This document shows, piece after piece, positions 9,034 through 19,140 of a DNA stretch of 64,000 bases. Numbering within the stretch: the stretch's first letter is position 1; every line of letters starts with the position of its first letter. A program made the translations under genes and the position numbers. This DNA is from Gracilariopsis chorda (lineage: Eukaryota; Rhodophyta; Florideophyceae; Gracilariales; Gracilariaceae): contig NBIV01000005.1 of the NCBI GenBank assembly GCA_003194525.1, positions 620,001-684,000 on the forward strand, in the 5' to 3' direction. Below the pieces are notes generated by a model. It ran no database searches and was not told where the DNA came from. It was given only the letters and a program-made list of their open reading frames with translations.

Positions 9034-12000
9034 TCAAGCAATTGTTCGCCACCCAAAGCGCTAACATTCGCATTCATCTGGATGCGCTCTTGTGCGATTT
9101 GGGAGGCATCATTGCGCTGGAGCATCGCACAAGCGCCGCGTATCTGCTTGCGCGCGATGATGATATTGCGGCGCTGGCTGCCCATAACTTGGATTTGGCT
9201 TCGGAGATTGTACTTTGGAAACTGGAGTGCGCCTACTTGTAAAGTGATCTAATACAATCTGCTTGTTTGTAGCTGGCGCTTTCTAACGTTCATAAGCATC
9301 GTTCTAACTATCGTGATGCTATTGCGCTTGTTCATGAGGCTTTGCATATTATGGCTGATAACCTTTCCACAAACTTTGCGTTGGCACTTGCTATTGAACT
9401 TGAGTATTAAAACTCTCTGCTGCATCAGACGGTTGGTGCCATGGCTGAAGCAGGTCGACCTGTCAGGCCCGCCATAGCTCATGCTGTGGAACTCTCAAAC
9501 CGAGCTGAACGTCAAAATGATATTAGTTCTTCTCAGCAGCGCGGTTTATGGTGGCAGCTTCGATGCAAGTTCATCCAAGCTTAGCTCGCATATGACCTTC
9601 AGGCTCACGATTTGGCTGTTCTCCTCTACTGCGAGTACTTCAATGAGAGCATTTCGCGAATGGTTGGTATCACCATACCTCCTCGTGTTTCGTCAATAGG
9701 CACTCAGTTCATGCGCTTCTGCTTATTTTCATCACCTTTGCTCGTGGTGGCCATGTGGACAACGGTTCTCAGCCTTGGCGAAAGGCGTTCGTTTCCCCCC
9801 GCAACCGATATGGCAGGTTTGACCAGTCTGGTCGCTACCACCTTTGAGTATGCAGATGCAGTCAAAGCAGCATCGAGCGTCCGTGCTCGCATTAAGGACA
9901 TGGGCGCTGAGCTCCATGAAGAATAAGATATGATCACTAAGAATATTTCGCAAGGTGACGAGATTGAAACGGATAAAATGTCTCTTACCCTCACGAGCCG
10001 GATCGCCACCTCTTCGTTTGACTACAATGTGGGGGATTTTGAGGACTTTGGAGATGAGGATGTCGAAGAATGGGATGCTAAGCTAGAAAAGAAGCTCAAC
10101 ATCACCATTCAAAGGTGCAATAATGGAAGGCCTAATGGTGATGCTCCTTTTGTCTCGGAGAACGACCCGTCTCCATTGAATATGGAGACGTCTGCCACTG
10201 CTCTTCCAGGTCATCTTTCAAATGGAAACATTAGCTTTCAAGATGCTGCAGATGTGCAAGCAAGCGACCCCATGCGGCGATCATCGCAGCCCCACATCTC
10301 AAGATGGGCTACAGGTCCTCAGCACGGGAATCTTGTGGAGGCCAAATTGCGTAACTAGGTAGGAAGAGTTGCTGGAGTGGCTAGTGCACTGTCGGCTCCC
10401 CAAATGTACCACAATCCCACTCAAGCTTTCAACTGGCAGCTAATGGGGCCGTTTGAACACGAGAACTTCCTCCGCCGATTCGTTCGCAGCAAAGATCCCA
10501 TTCTTTCAAAGAAAGTAGAACACGGGCTTCCTGTCACAACAAAATGGCATCCTTCAGCTGTTTGTAAACTCAACTTTGATCTTGAAACAATTGAAGACAT
10601 TGACGCCTTCAACTCTGGCATTCAGTTTCTTTCTCTTTCATGGGGCATTCGCCTGCTAGAAGCCGTGTGGAAAGCTGTTCGATCTCAAGTTCCTCTACGT
10701 ACCAAACAATTTCAAACGCGCAGGCTCATTCTGAATTCGTTTTCTCGGGTGTCCACCGTTGCGAAAATGACGCCACTTCGTGATGAAGCAGATCGTCTTG
10801 GTAGGCTTCAAATGCTTGAAGCGCTGCTTGAAGCTCTGAGAATTGCCAGCGAAGTAGTCACAGAGAGTGGAAATGAGGCGGTGTGGTTCTCTCGAGCCGG
10901 TATTTTTCTCGGAAGCGTTGCAGCGACAGTCACACCTGCGGCGAAAGCCGCAGGTGAACTGTTTCAAGCCCAGAGCCGTGCACACTGTGGTCTTCATGCT
11001 GTTGTTTCAGCCGTGACGCTGGAGCGATGCAGCATAGCTGCAAGGCAACGACAAAAGGCAGAAAATAAGACAATGAATGAGCGCTTAGGGAGTTCGAAAC
11101 CGCGCCGTATTCCGAGCGAGAATGGTGTGCCAGTAAGTCTTCGTCAAACTGTGGTGAATCTAATGCATGGTTTGTACTGGCGAACGAAAGCCGGCTTTGA
11201 CGAGTCATCGAGCACTAGTTCCCTGGAAAAGCTCCTTCATGCCCATGTTGCGTCCAGCTTGTTCCTCACTGGATGTGGTATTGCCCCGGTAGATGAAACC
11301 TTAATTGACCTGACTAAGGAAATATCACAACATACGACGAATAGCCAATTGTTAGATGGATCAGAGAATGAAGGAGAGCAACGAGAACTCCTCCGGATTG
11401 AAGCAGAGCAAGAGGCGGCAGCTGACTCTGATAGATTTCGCGTGGAGTTGTTGCGAGCAAAAACGGAATACACAAGGGCAAACTACAACGCTGCCGAAGT
11501 CCGGTGTCAAGATGCCTTGGGTTTCTGGATGAAATGAAGCGAACATTTCAGCAAGCGGCGAAAGCGAATGGTGTGGAAGATGCAAACCGATTCCGTACCT
11601 CCGGTGATGTCCAAAGATTGTCCATTTTCTCTATGCATGACAGTGATCGGGTTTCTGAAGAAGAACCCGAAAGCAAACACAAGAGCATGCATGTCATAGT
11701 TCTTCTGTTACGAGCCCTAACACACGGCGGGCGCCTTGCTGAAGCTCTTGAGTTGGCGGACAAAGCTCTCGAGGGTTGTGATGAAAACTCGTTTTAAGAC
11801 CTTGGGCGCTTGCACTACCTTCGCGGAAAAGTACTATGTGAAAGGTCTTGTCCCTCTACAAATCCATATGAACGAAAAGGTGATGCCTTAAGTGTTCCAA
11901 ATGAATCAGAGAGTTTCAATGTGATGCTCATCGAGCATACCATAAATGCATTTGAGGCAGCGAGTAAGTACTAAGAGGTGGCTGGAAATGAGATCGGCAG

Positions 12001-13287
12001 CGCGAAATCCTACCTGCTGTGGGCTCGAACCTGCATTGACCACGTTTTTAGACGAGTTGTTCTTAGTACTGAAGCCAGAGGAGGCATGGGCTTGGAAACA
12101 GCCTCCAAGTTGCTTGACAGGGAAATTAATTTCCATGATGTGCTTGATATTATACATAATGTCATCAATACGGCGACAACAGCAAATGTGCCTCTTCTTC
12201 TCGTTAACGCTATGGCTGCGCTGGCCGAAGTAAAATGTATTCAAGGCCAACCATCCAGTTCCTGGTCCGTTTGGGTTTCGGAGGGATGGAAACTGTTCTC
12301 TAGGCTTTTCACTGACGGAAAAGATTTCAGGGTTGTGTTATCATCAATCGCACCAGTGTCAACTCTCACTCGATTAAGAAAATTGTGCGGGCGACTTGTT
12401 CGTTTGGTCATGTGCGTTTCACGGGTTATCCACATTTCAGAAATGAACACCCATCTTCGGTTGTTTGAAGCATTTGTGACTTTGCATCTCTCAATTTACA
12501 ACAAGTTAAAATTGGCGTATGATTCCCAAAAGGATCCCCTGTTTGACATGGACGAAGCACAAGAAGAAATAAGCTATCTGTAGATGGAAGCGGAGATCCT
12601 GCTGGCCAGAATAATGCTGGGACCAGTAGCGACTCAAGCCGGCTCCGTCAAAATCAAAGTATGAGTCGAAGTATCTTACCAAGTGAAGGGCCTAACTTGA
12701 GTCCTATCAGGGAGATCAAATCTGATGGTTATTCGGAGCTTTCCACCGAGAATTTAGCCTCTAGGCGTCCGGCCGGTGCATTTCTTCATATTCTGAGCAA
12801 TGAAGGTGTGGCTTTGGGGCGTCAAGGTCTCTCGTTGTTCATCAACCGTCCACGACAACAGGTTATTAGTGCTTTAAAAGGCACAGGAGCAGTGTTGATT
12901 TCTACCAACTTCTTCAGTCCATCCAAAACGGGTCCTGTATACGAACCCCATGCTCTCGGAAGAGATGTAGAAATGATTTTACCGTTCAAGCCGGATATTG
13001 ATCTCGGGGCTATGCATATTTTGAATAAAGATGCTGATAGTGAAGATGAAGTACGAAGCGTACGTCACTTCGGACTGTCTCGCAGTAATCCAAGATCACT
13101 TGCGTCCAAGTATCGTTTAATGGAAAAGCTAAATTCAGAAAGCCCGTCTGGAATGAAACAAAAAGAATCCTCAAAGACGTTTGAGAAAGCAACGGAATCG
13201 TCAATTAAATCTTTCGGACCCCGTTCAAATGAATTAATTCGACTTCAAAGACGTCCACTTCACTCCAGAGCGATCTTGGCCGAATAA
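9033..13287 (+). pseudogene. Large decayed gene (about 1,400 codons), helical/TPR-like, unrecognised
   Basis: One protein can be read in a single phase from about 9036 to 11515, then after single-base shifts near 11515 and 12570 in two further phases, ending at a TAA at 13285-13287. It is helix-rich. Parts resemble tetratricopeptide repeats (RLAEALELADKALEG; RLHYLRGKVL; AGNEIGSAKSYLLWAR). A central low-complexity acidic stretch (about 10020-10100) and a Ser-rich C-terminal tail are visible. In-frame stops: TAA 9240, TAG 9270, TAA 9408, TAG 9582, TAA 9924, TAG 10356, TAA 11795, TAA 11972; every one reads naturally as Gln. The longest open part is 10377-11537. It lies between the transposase and the Myb/SANT ORF, hence as cargo. 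I could not identify the family. Confidence 0.55.
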
Positions 13288-13595
13288 TGCTCGTGGGCGT
13301 GAATTGAAGCTATTCTGCATACCATGCTGTCTAAGGCGGCATAAAGGACTCAGAGAACAACTCCAAATTCCCGCTCTCGGGACACAGGCCCCTCATTACT
13401 GCCACAACTGGCACCATGCGAAGCAAGAAGTGCAAAAGACAGTTTAAACAGCTAGACTTACTTCCTGATTTGCGTAATTGAAGCACCAAGCAGTTCCAGC
13501 TGTTTCCTACTTTAGTCTCTTGATAATTCTCTGTCCTTCTTTTCCTCTTCCCACTGCGCGCGACAAAATTCAAAATCCTTCTCTTGCGAAGAAAT

Positions 13596-14381
13596 TTAAC
13601 GTTCTTCTAAACGATAATTCTCTTCCAACTGCTCGCGCACGTCGTTATTTAAACTTTGATCACCATGTAACACCGTTTTGTTACTTGTCCTTGGCTTCGG
13701 TAGCGGTCGATGGTCACTTTTGTCCAAATTTCTGGCTGTACCTTCTTCTCTGCTTCGTTTCTTTTCTAGAGCCATTTTTTGAATAATCTTCCCAGTCTCA
13801 ACTAATTTCTGTTCTTTTGCGTTAGCTGCTTCCCTCTCCTGAAACTGAAAAAGTTCATGGTCCTCTTTCTCAGCAATTAACTCATCAAGGAGACGTTCAA
13901 AGTCAGTCAATTCTTCGGCTATACCTGATGCTGCTGTGTCTTCTCTGTTTTCTTTTCGTCGTTGAGCCATCATGGTCCTCATTTTATCACGGAGCGTTTT
14001 GATTGATGGTTGACATTGGTACTTCCAAATGCAACCAGGAATGTTTTCAATAAACGCGGATCGCACTTCTTCATATTTTCGGTCATGGTCGCCGTGTTTA
14101 GCCCGATGAGCGTCTGTTGTTCGCACGCATTTCAAGAGAAGCATTTTGTGAGAGTCATTAAATATGAATTTGCGTAACTTCTTCGCAGATGACTCTGCAG
14201 AGGCAGCTTCAATTTTGTCGATAGAGTTAGCAGGATTGTCATGTTTTGGAGCGGTAGGAATAAGCGGCGAAGAATGAGTTTGTTTTGGAATGCTTTGCGG
14301 TATAGTACACTATATATCATTTTGATTCAGTTGCATATGGACAGACTGTTCGCTCGATGGACTTGAGGGAAACGGCTTCAT
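13596..14381 (-). pseudogene. Myb/SANT-like DNA-binding protein, second ORF of the Harbinger-type element
   Basis: Starting at ATG 14381, 261 codons run to the stop at 13596 with one in-frame TAG at 14310-14312 (codon 24). The middle part (KYEEVRSAFIENIPGCIWKY ... TLRDKMRTMM) has the spacing of a Myb/SANT or trihelix domain with aromatic residues. It is followed by a long charged helix likely to be a coiled coil (ELTDFERLLDELIAEKEDHE and on). PIF/Harbinger elements encode such a protein, which helps the transposase enter the nucleus and bind the ends. It is convergent with the transposase and sits at the opposite end of the element, the usual arrangement. The second ATG, downstream of the TAG, would still give a 182-residue protein with the whole domain. 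Confidence 0.65.
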
Positions 14382-14510
14382 TTTAAGACTAGCGAGGCTG
14401 ACGCCTGGTAACCTTATCTTGAACGGTGTTGCGCACATTTGACCCCAGCTCAGCGCTACAAGATTAAATCAGTAGTTGCCATCTTTTTATAGCACAGCTG
14501 CGAAAAACAG

Positions 14511-14590
14511 TTTCGTATCTTTCTGGTATCTACGACAACAAATTTCGTATCTTTCTGGTATCTACGATAACAAATTTCGTATCTCAACCT
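14511..14590 (-). repeat. 32-bp tandem repeat (2.4 copies), right subterminal region
   Basis: TTTCGTATCTTTCTGGTATC followed by TACGA(C/T)AACAAA is repeated at 14511 and 14543, with a third partial copy at 14575. The two full copies differ by one base. Further CGTAC/CGTA motifs follow to about 14655. It mirrors the motif cluster at 7340-7440. Confidence 0.8.
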
Positions 14591-14709
14591 GTTTTTCGTA
14601 CCCTGTACTGCGTTTCATACGTTTCTAGGAAAAACGCTACGAATTTCGTACTATGTAAATCTTCTAATGCCACGGCAAAATCTTCTTTGCCCCATACGCA
14701 CCGTCCTTG

Positions 14710-14922
14710 CAACTAACCATGACAACCCCCGCATTATAATGATTTAATCCAAACTGAGGGTGGTATTGCTAACTGACAGAAGATATTGCGCCAAAACTAC
14801 GCCTCGAACGCCTTTGTCAGCGCATGAAGAATCCAATTTTGGCACAACGATTCTTTTCGACTCAATTAAATAAGCATCAGCAGCAGCATTATCAAAGCGT
14901 AGAGCTTATTGGCTGCTGCTGC
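14710..14922 (-). repeat. Right terminal inverted repeat of the Harbinger-type element
   Basis: Its reverse complement aligns with 6850-7060 in the same order of blocks: CAGCAGCAGCCAATAAG, CTG-rich, TTGTGCCAAAATTGGA, TTTTGGCGCAAT, then TCATTATAATGCGGGG. Confidence 0.65.
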
Positions 14923-14929
14923 TAAAGCA

Positions 14930-14958
14930 TTTCGTAGGCCGCTTCGCGGCCTACGAAA
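14930..14958. repeat. Perfect 13-bp inverted repeat with 3-base loop
   Basis: TTTCGTAGGCCGC, loop TTC, GCGGCCTACGAAA. It abuts the right end of the Harbinger-type element. No T-run follows, so it is not a typical terminator. It could be an element end structure or an unrelated hairpin. Confidence 0.8.
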
Positions 14959-15510
14959 CTTTTGTCATGGTCTTTATCTCTTAAGCCTGAATCGACGATT
15001 GTAGAGTTTTGCGCTGTGGTTAAACAAGTTTGCCCGCAAGAAAACATAAAAGATTGCCGAAAGATTCTCCAGTTCTCATGTCATATAATGCTATTTAGAG
15101 AGGTTCTGCTTATAAATGTACAGAACGGACATGAATATACCATTAGACACGAGTAGTATCCCGAATAGCCGACGAAAGCTGCATTTTAGCTGAAAGCCTG
15201 TGGGAGGCCAGATTGCATAAAGAAGTCCTTCATGTGGCATCATGCTAATTAGAGAGGGGAATAAGAACTTTGTCACAACACTTATGTTTCGTAAGGGATG
15301 GTTCGCCTTTTACTTTCAATTGTACGTATATGATCTTTCTGCCTCTTCGTTGATTCGGGCATCGTTTTGATAGGCCATGTGGCTTCGTTTTGATAAACTG
15401 TTCTCACTGGTTTTTTAGGCCAGTCTTTCAAGTTTTTGTGAATTTGTTTCCATTGCCCGCGCCTGTGCTTTTTTTTGTTTCAGTAGCTGTCGGTCGCTAA
15501 TGTTGCAGAA

Positions 15511-15565
15511 TGTGCCAGACATTGCTGGAACACACGTGTAGAATGTTCCAGTAGTGTCTAGCACA
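15511..15565. promoter_or_regulatory. Large imperfect palindrome centred near CACGTG
   Basis: Arms 15511-15532 (TGTGCCAGACATTGCTGGAA and CA) and 15544-15565 (TGTTCCAGTAGTGTCTAGCA and CA) are near-perfect reverse complements around a spacer carrying CACGTG at 15533-15538. The GAATGTTC core on the right also fits a heat-shock-element half-site pair. It lies about 190 bp upstream of a TATA-like box, which suggests a dimeric-factor binding site; inference only. Confidence 0.5.
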
Positions 15566-15750
15566 TTGCACGCTTTGTTGGCCCAGCAAAGACTACAGTA
15601 TTTTAGTGATGCTGGCGCAAATTATCACTTTATTATTGGTTAGTGTGCAGCTCCAGAGGTCTCTTAAAGCCAATGGAGTAACCTAGACGCACACATGAGT
15701 AACTAGCAAGTAGAAATGCGTATTTGGCTCGTTTGTAGTGCCTCTAAACA

Positions 15751-15760
15751 CTATAAAAAG
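15751..15760 (+). promoter_or_regulatory. TATA-like box (CTATAAAAAG)
   Basis: Canonical TATAAAA core followed about 30 bp later by a C/A-rich leader. No gene follows, so it may belong to a solo LTR or a dead element. Confidence 0.35.
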
Positions 15761-17355
15761 AGGTTCTGAGCTTTGGACTTCGGTCTGAACTCACCTCAAC
15801 AATCGACCAACATCTAAGCCCCACCCCCTATCAACCTTCAGCCACTTTAACTATCATCAACAACCAGTGAGGCGTTCGCGACTGGATAAAGGGCTTCTAG
15901 TGAGGCGTGTGCCGCTAGTTGTCCAATAGGGTGGGGAAGTACCGTCGCTAAGACCGGTTGAAGCGCCTTAGGCGTGGACGGGAGACGGATAGTGTGTACC
16001 AAAGGTGTTTCTGTCGTCTGTGAGCCCCACCGGAGCTCTGCTCGGATAACGGTGTCGTTGGAAAGACCTGGTGATTTCCGGACGGAAGTACTTGATGGGA
16101 AGCTATCCGCAGGCGACGTGCCGTGCAACCTTTCCTGCAAAGGGCCAGCTTGGGTATAGAGTGAAAGCATATCCCGCTGTTACTAGCTCTCCTCGGGAAG
16201 ACCTGTAAGGATTGTATGCGCCTGCTCCTGGTTAGTGCAGAGGTAGGTAGGCTGCAGAATCCACTTCACATCCGGAGTGTCTGACCGGAAGCCGAGGGTC
16301 TGAGCCTTAGTGATTCTTGACATAATTCTTGGGTTGCGCGCCGTTTCAACAAAGAAGTTAAGAAGTTTTATTTGGGGATTGAGCCTCTTGCTCTCCCTAG
16401 TGTTGTTTTATTTCATCGAGTGGGTTTAGTTCTTTTGACCTCACTGTTTTCAACTTGTTTTGGGGCTTTTAGCTACGAAGAGCACCCTTTTGGCTTTTAT
16501 TATTACAAATTTTTGGCCCCCTGCGTCACCGTCCCGTGATGGCGCCCACAGTAGCCTTCAGTTTCTTTCATTTTTGTTTTTACTACAATGCGGGCCGCTC
16601 GGGCATTTTTAGGGGATTTCAAGACCATCGTCATTCGTCTGTGAAGTGACGCGCACAGTTTCCTGACAATGTACAACGTATATTTTCGTGACCATAAAAT
16701 ATCAAGAAAGTCTTTAATTTCGCAGCTCCCGGCTGAGTACTTGCCAAAATAGAAAGCATTATCTTCGTCACGTGGCAATTAACGCCACGAATTGGGGCAA
16801 GAGCGGCGGCTTTTTCCGCAACAACGTTCTCCCACCTCGTCCCCCTTTTCCGGCCCCAGAACGAAAAGGGGTTTTCCTTCGAACCGTCAGTCCGCGCATT
16901 CGTGGAAAAGCTTTCAGTTGAAAGGCCCACATCATCGCTGCTCCGTGATGATTGGCGGAGTCAGTTTAGATCCGACAGAAAAGGTTTGCGTCGCTGCAGT
17001 CCACAGCTATTAAAGCCATGTTCACCGGAAAGGGCACTGTCCGTCATTGTTGTACCCTTTAAACATAATGCAAAGTATCCAAGGGTACGCTATGTCACGG
17101 TTTTCGATCCAGATATTTCTCGTGACTCCTCGTCGGCATTACCCTGCTAGGTAAGACAGTGTGTGGCGACTGCGATAAATGGTGGACAGTGGAACTGTCC
17201 AGGGAACCAACTTCATTAGCCGGGTCACTACCGTACAACACGAGACTTGGTTAAACCTAGTAGTGAACACTTTACATAACGCGTTCATACACAGCGAAGT
17301 TACGAAATAGCTGTGCCGGTGTAGCTAGGCAACTACTACTGAAAGGGAAGGAAGC

Positions 17356-19065
17356 TTAAATGTCGAATTGGTTAGCTGCAATTTCAGCAATCTGTCTACC
17401 GACATCCTCCCCACCGTCGGAATCAAATCTCCAATGAACGCCCAAGTACACGCGGCCTGCATTATTCTGTTCAATAGCTTCCTGAAAGTTGATAGTTTGG
17501 GTGAACACTCTTCGCACCTCTCCCGTAGTGCCCTCCGTAGTGACCCCGTTAAATTCATCCGAAGTAATTCTGGCAACCACATCCTTGGGTTCTTTGCCAA
17601 GGATATTGGCAAGGGTGACAAAACAAGCTGCCCCGAATGAAGCGTGTCCGGATGGATATGCAGGGAAGTTAGGATTGACTCCGACACACTCCGGTGGTCT
17701 CGGTATGTCATTGCGGTTACTTAACGGAATTCCACGCGGATTCCACTCTGGATCAGGAGAGATTGTGTCGTTTCGCACCCCGATAGTAGGCCTCCAAAGA
17801 TCGTAGAAAAACTTCCAGTACCAAGCTGCAATACCGGCGTCAGCCATGGCAACCCCCACACCAGTGAGAGCTCGAACACTATCTGGCAAAGAAAGCTCCT
17901 GAACTTCATCGACAGCAAGCACAGTCTGCAAGAACAGACGAGGAGGAACTCCTATTTCGGATGCCCCGTCATAGCCCCAAAAGATTCCAATGTCCTGAAG
18001 AAGGATACCATCGTCATTGACAAAGTCGTTACATTCGCCCATTACATCAACCTCCGCAAGATTTGCACGATATTCGGCAGAGGGAAGTTCCGGGAATGGA
18101 CCTAAGAATGCATCACGCTCGACGTCACGAATGGCAAACGGTGTGACTTCACCCCAAAATCGACCAAAGTTCCTCTGCACGGCAGTCGGATCGCCTGCAG
18201 TGATGGGGAAATTAGGGTCGGGTTGATGTCTCAAAAGCTCCCCAATCTCAAACTCATCGTCAAGTTGATCGCGTTGAGATCCATCATTGAGTCTAGACTC
18301 GAACAAGTCATTTCCAACATCCTCTCCAAACTCAACAAATTGCGATTGAGCACGGGCCGTAACGAGTTCGAACACGGGGTCTATAATTCGTGTTAAAGAC
18401 GGGTACAGTCTTTTTGCTGCGGTTAAAGCGGCGGCCTGCATGGCAGCCTCCGCTTGTCGCTCCCTTTCCTCGTCGTCTAAACGGCGTGCGGCGACTCGAA
18501 TCGGGATGGATCGAAGCACTCCGAGATTTGTGTTAGCCGAGAACTCTCCAGAGACGACTGCAAAGGTGTCATGAGCGGCGAGAAAGATGATGGCCATTGC
18601 TCTAGAAGTGACTGTAGGGCCACCTTGATCCGGTGATAGTTCAGGTGCGGGTGTATAGTCTTGCTGAATCAAGTTAACGACGAAGGTTGCAACTCCGAAC
18701 ATTCCTCTGGACAGTTCACATCTGCCACCGGGATTGGTGGCGACGCAGATAAGACCGGATGGACATTCTGTTATGGTTAGACAGGAACCGCCCTCTGCTG
18801 GTGTGTTGGGTGCGTTGGGTTGTGTGGCTGATGTTGTTGTGGGTGGGCGGGTTGGTAAATCTGGAACTGTGTCTCGAAGATCGATGCACTGATTGCGAAC
18901 GCATCTTACGAAGGGGTTTGTGTCTGGACAGTCTTCAGAGGATGAACAGGTTGTTTGACGGGACACATTTGGAAGCGTTTGCAAAGATGGGTTGCTGAGA
19001 GAGATTGCGTGGACGTGGAGAAGCACGGCAGAAAGCAGGAGCAGAATGGAAAATGAAGCGACCAT
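17356..19065 (-). CDS. Secreted vanadium-dependent haloperoxidase (PAP2/VHPO superfamily) with N-terminal Cys-rich segment
   Basis: 569 residues, single exon, ATG at 19065. A signal peptide (about 1-20) is followed by two short Cys-rich motifs (residues 40-60 and 95-116) and a Pro/Thr linker. The haloperoxidase fold follows. The vanadate-binding triad of motifs is complete: K418 and R425-P426 (KFFYDLWRP), PSGH at 471-474, and R538 to H544 (GRVYLGVHW). The enzyme should oxidise halide with hydrogen peroxide in the cell wall or outside the cell; halide specificity cannot be read from sequence. The PSGHASFG...GVHW context is like that of haloperoxidases more than acid phosphatases. A TATA box lies about 70 bp upstream of the ATG. 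The Cys-rich N-terminus resembles modules in the secreted proteins at 53.4 and 57.2 kb. Confidence 0.88.
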   Translation of the reverse strand: MVASFSILLLLSAVLLHVHAISLSNPSLQTLPNVSRQTTCSSSEDCPDTNPFVRCVRNQCIDLRDTVPDLPTRPPTTTSATQPNAPNTPAEGGSCLTITECPSGLICVATNPGGRCELSRGMFGVATFVVNLIQQDYTPAPELSPDQGGPTVTSRAMAIIFLAAHDTFAVVSGEFSANTNLGVLRSIPIRVAARRLDDEERERQAEAAMQAAALTAAKRLYPSLTRIIDPVFELVTARAQSQFVEFGEDVGNDLFESRLNDGSQRDQLDDEFEIGELLRHQPDPNFPITAGDPTAVQRNFGRFWGEVTPFAIRDVERDAFLGPFPELPSAEYRANLAEVDVMGECNDFVNDDGILLQDIGIFWGYDGASEIGVPPRLFLQTVLAVDEVQELSLPDSVRALTGVGVAMADAGIAAWYWKFFYDLWRPTIGVRNDTISPDPEWNPRGIPLSNRNDIPRPPECVGVNPNFPAYPSGHASFGAACFVTLANILGKEPKDVVARITSDEFNGVTTEGTTGEVRRVFTQTINFQEAIEQNNAGRVYLGVHWRFDSDGGEDVGRQIAEIAANQFDI

Positions 19066-19131
19066 GATGTTGATGACAAGTGACTGTCGTGGATGGGTGG
19101 CGGGAGTTTGAGAGAGATGGCACTTGGGCGC

Positions 19132-19140
19132 TATTTATAC
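19132..19140 (-). promoter_or_regulatory. TATA box of the haloperoxidase gene
   Basis: Reverse-strand GTATAAATAG, 67-75 bp upstream of the ATG at 19065, in a good position for transcription to start just before the ATG. Confidence 0.6.

Larger units (their letters stand above)
6850..14930. mobile_element. PIF/Harbinger-type DNA transposon, degenerate, with captured gene cargo
   Basis: The ends at about 6850-7060 and 14710-14922 are inverted copies of one another. Both start with CAGCAGCAGC(T/C)AATAAG, followed by a CTG-rich segment, TTG(C/T)GCCAAAAT, TTTTGGCGCAA and a CATTATA-type stretch, in mirror order. Inside, next to the left end, is a DDE transposase (7808-8690, plus). Next to the right end is a Myb/SANT-like ORF (14381-13596, minus). 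This two-ORF arrangement defines the PIF/Harbinger class. Between them lie about 4.5 kb not normal for the class: Na+/K+-ATPase sequence and a large decayed gene. All ORFs are broken, so this copy is not autonomous. No clear 3-bp target duplication was identified; flanks read ATA (left) and CTA or TAA (right). Confidence 0.65.
14959..17355. other. Non-coding region with promoter-like block, no gene seen
   Basis: No convincing frame (longest about 107 codons, 16170-15847 minus, no domain). It contains a 22-bp inverted repeat around CACGTG (15511-15565) and a TATA-like box at 15751-15760. Pyrimidine- and AC-rich sequence after the box resembles a 5' leader or LTR, but no reading frame follows, so any gene or element it served has been lost. 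Confidence 0.4.

Noticed and set aside
9239-9272. 34-nt GT...AG intron (GTAAAG...TTTGTAG) in the large decayed gene
   Set aside because: Looks like an intron by its ends but removing it breaks the phase that carries the protein downstream, so I treat the two stops as decay.
8050-13287. Genuine alternative genetic code for the whole genome
   Set aside because: Intact genes end with TAA, TAG or TGA at family-expected places (haloperoxidase TAA, patatin TAG, kinesin TGA) and other pseudogenes contain TGA at Trp and Arg positions.
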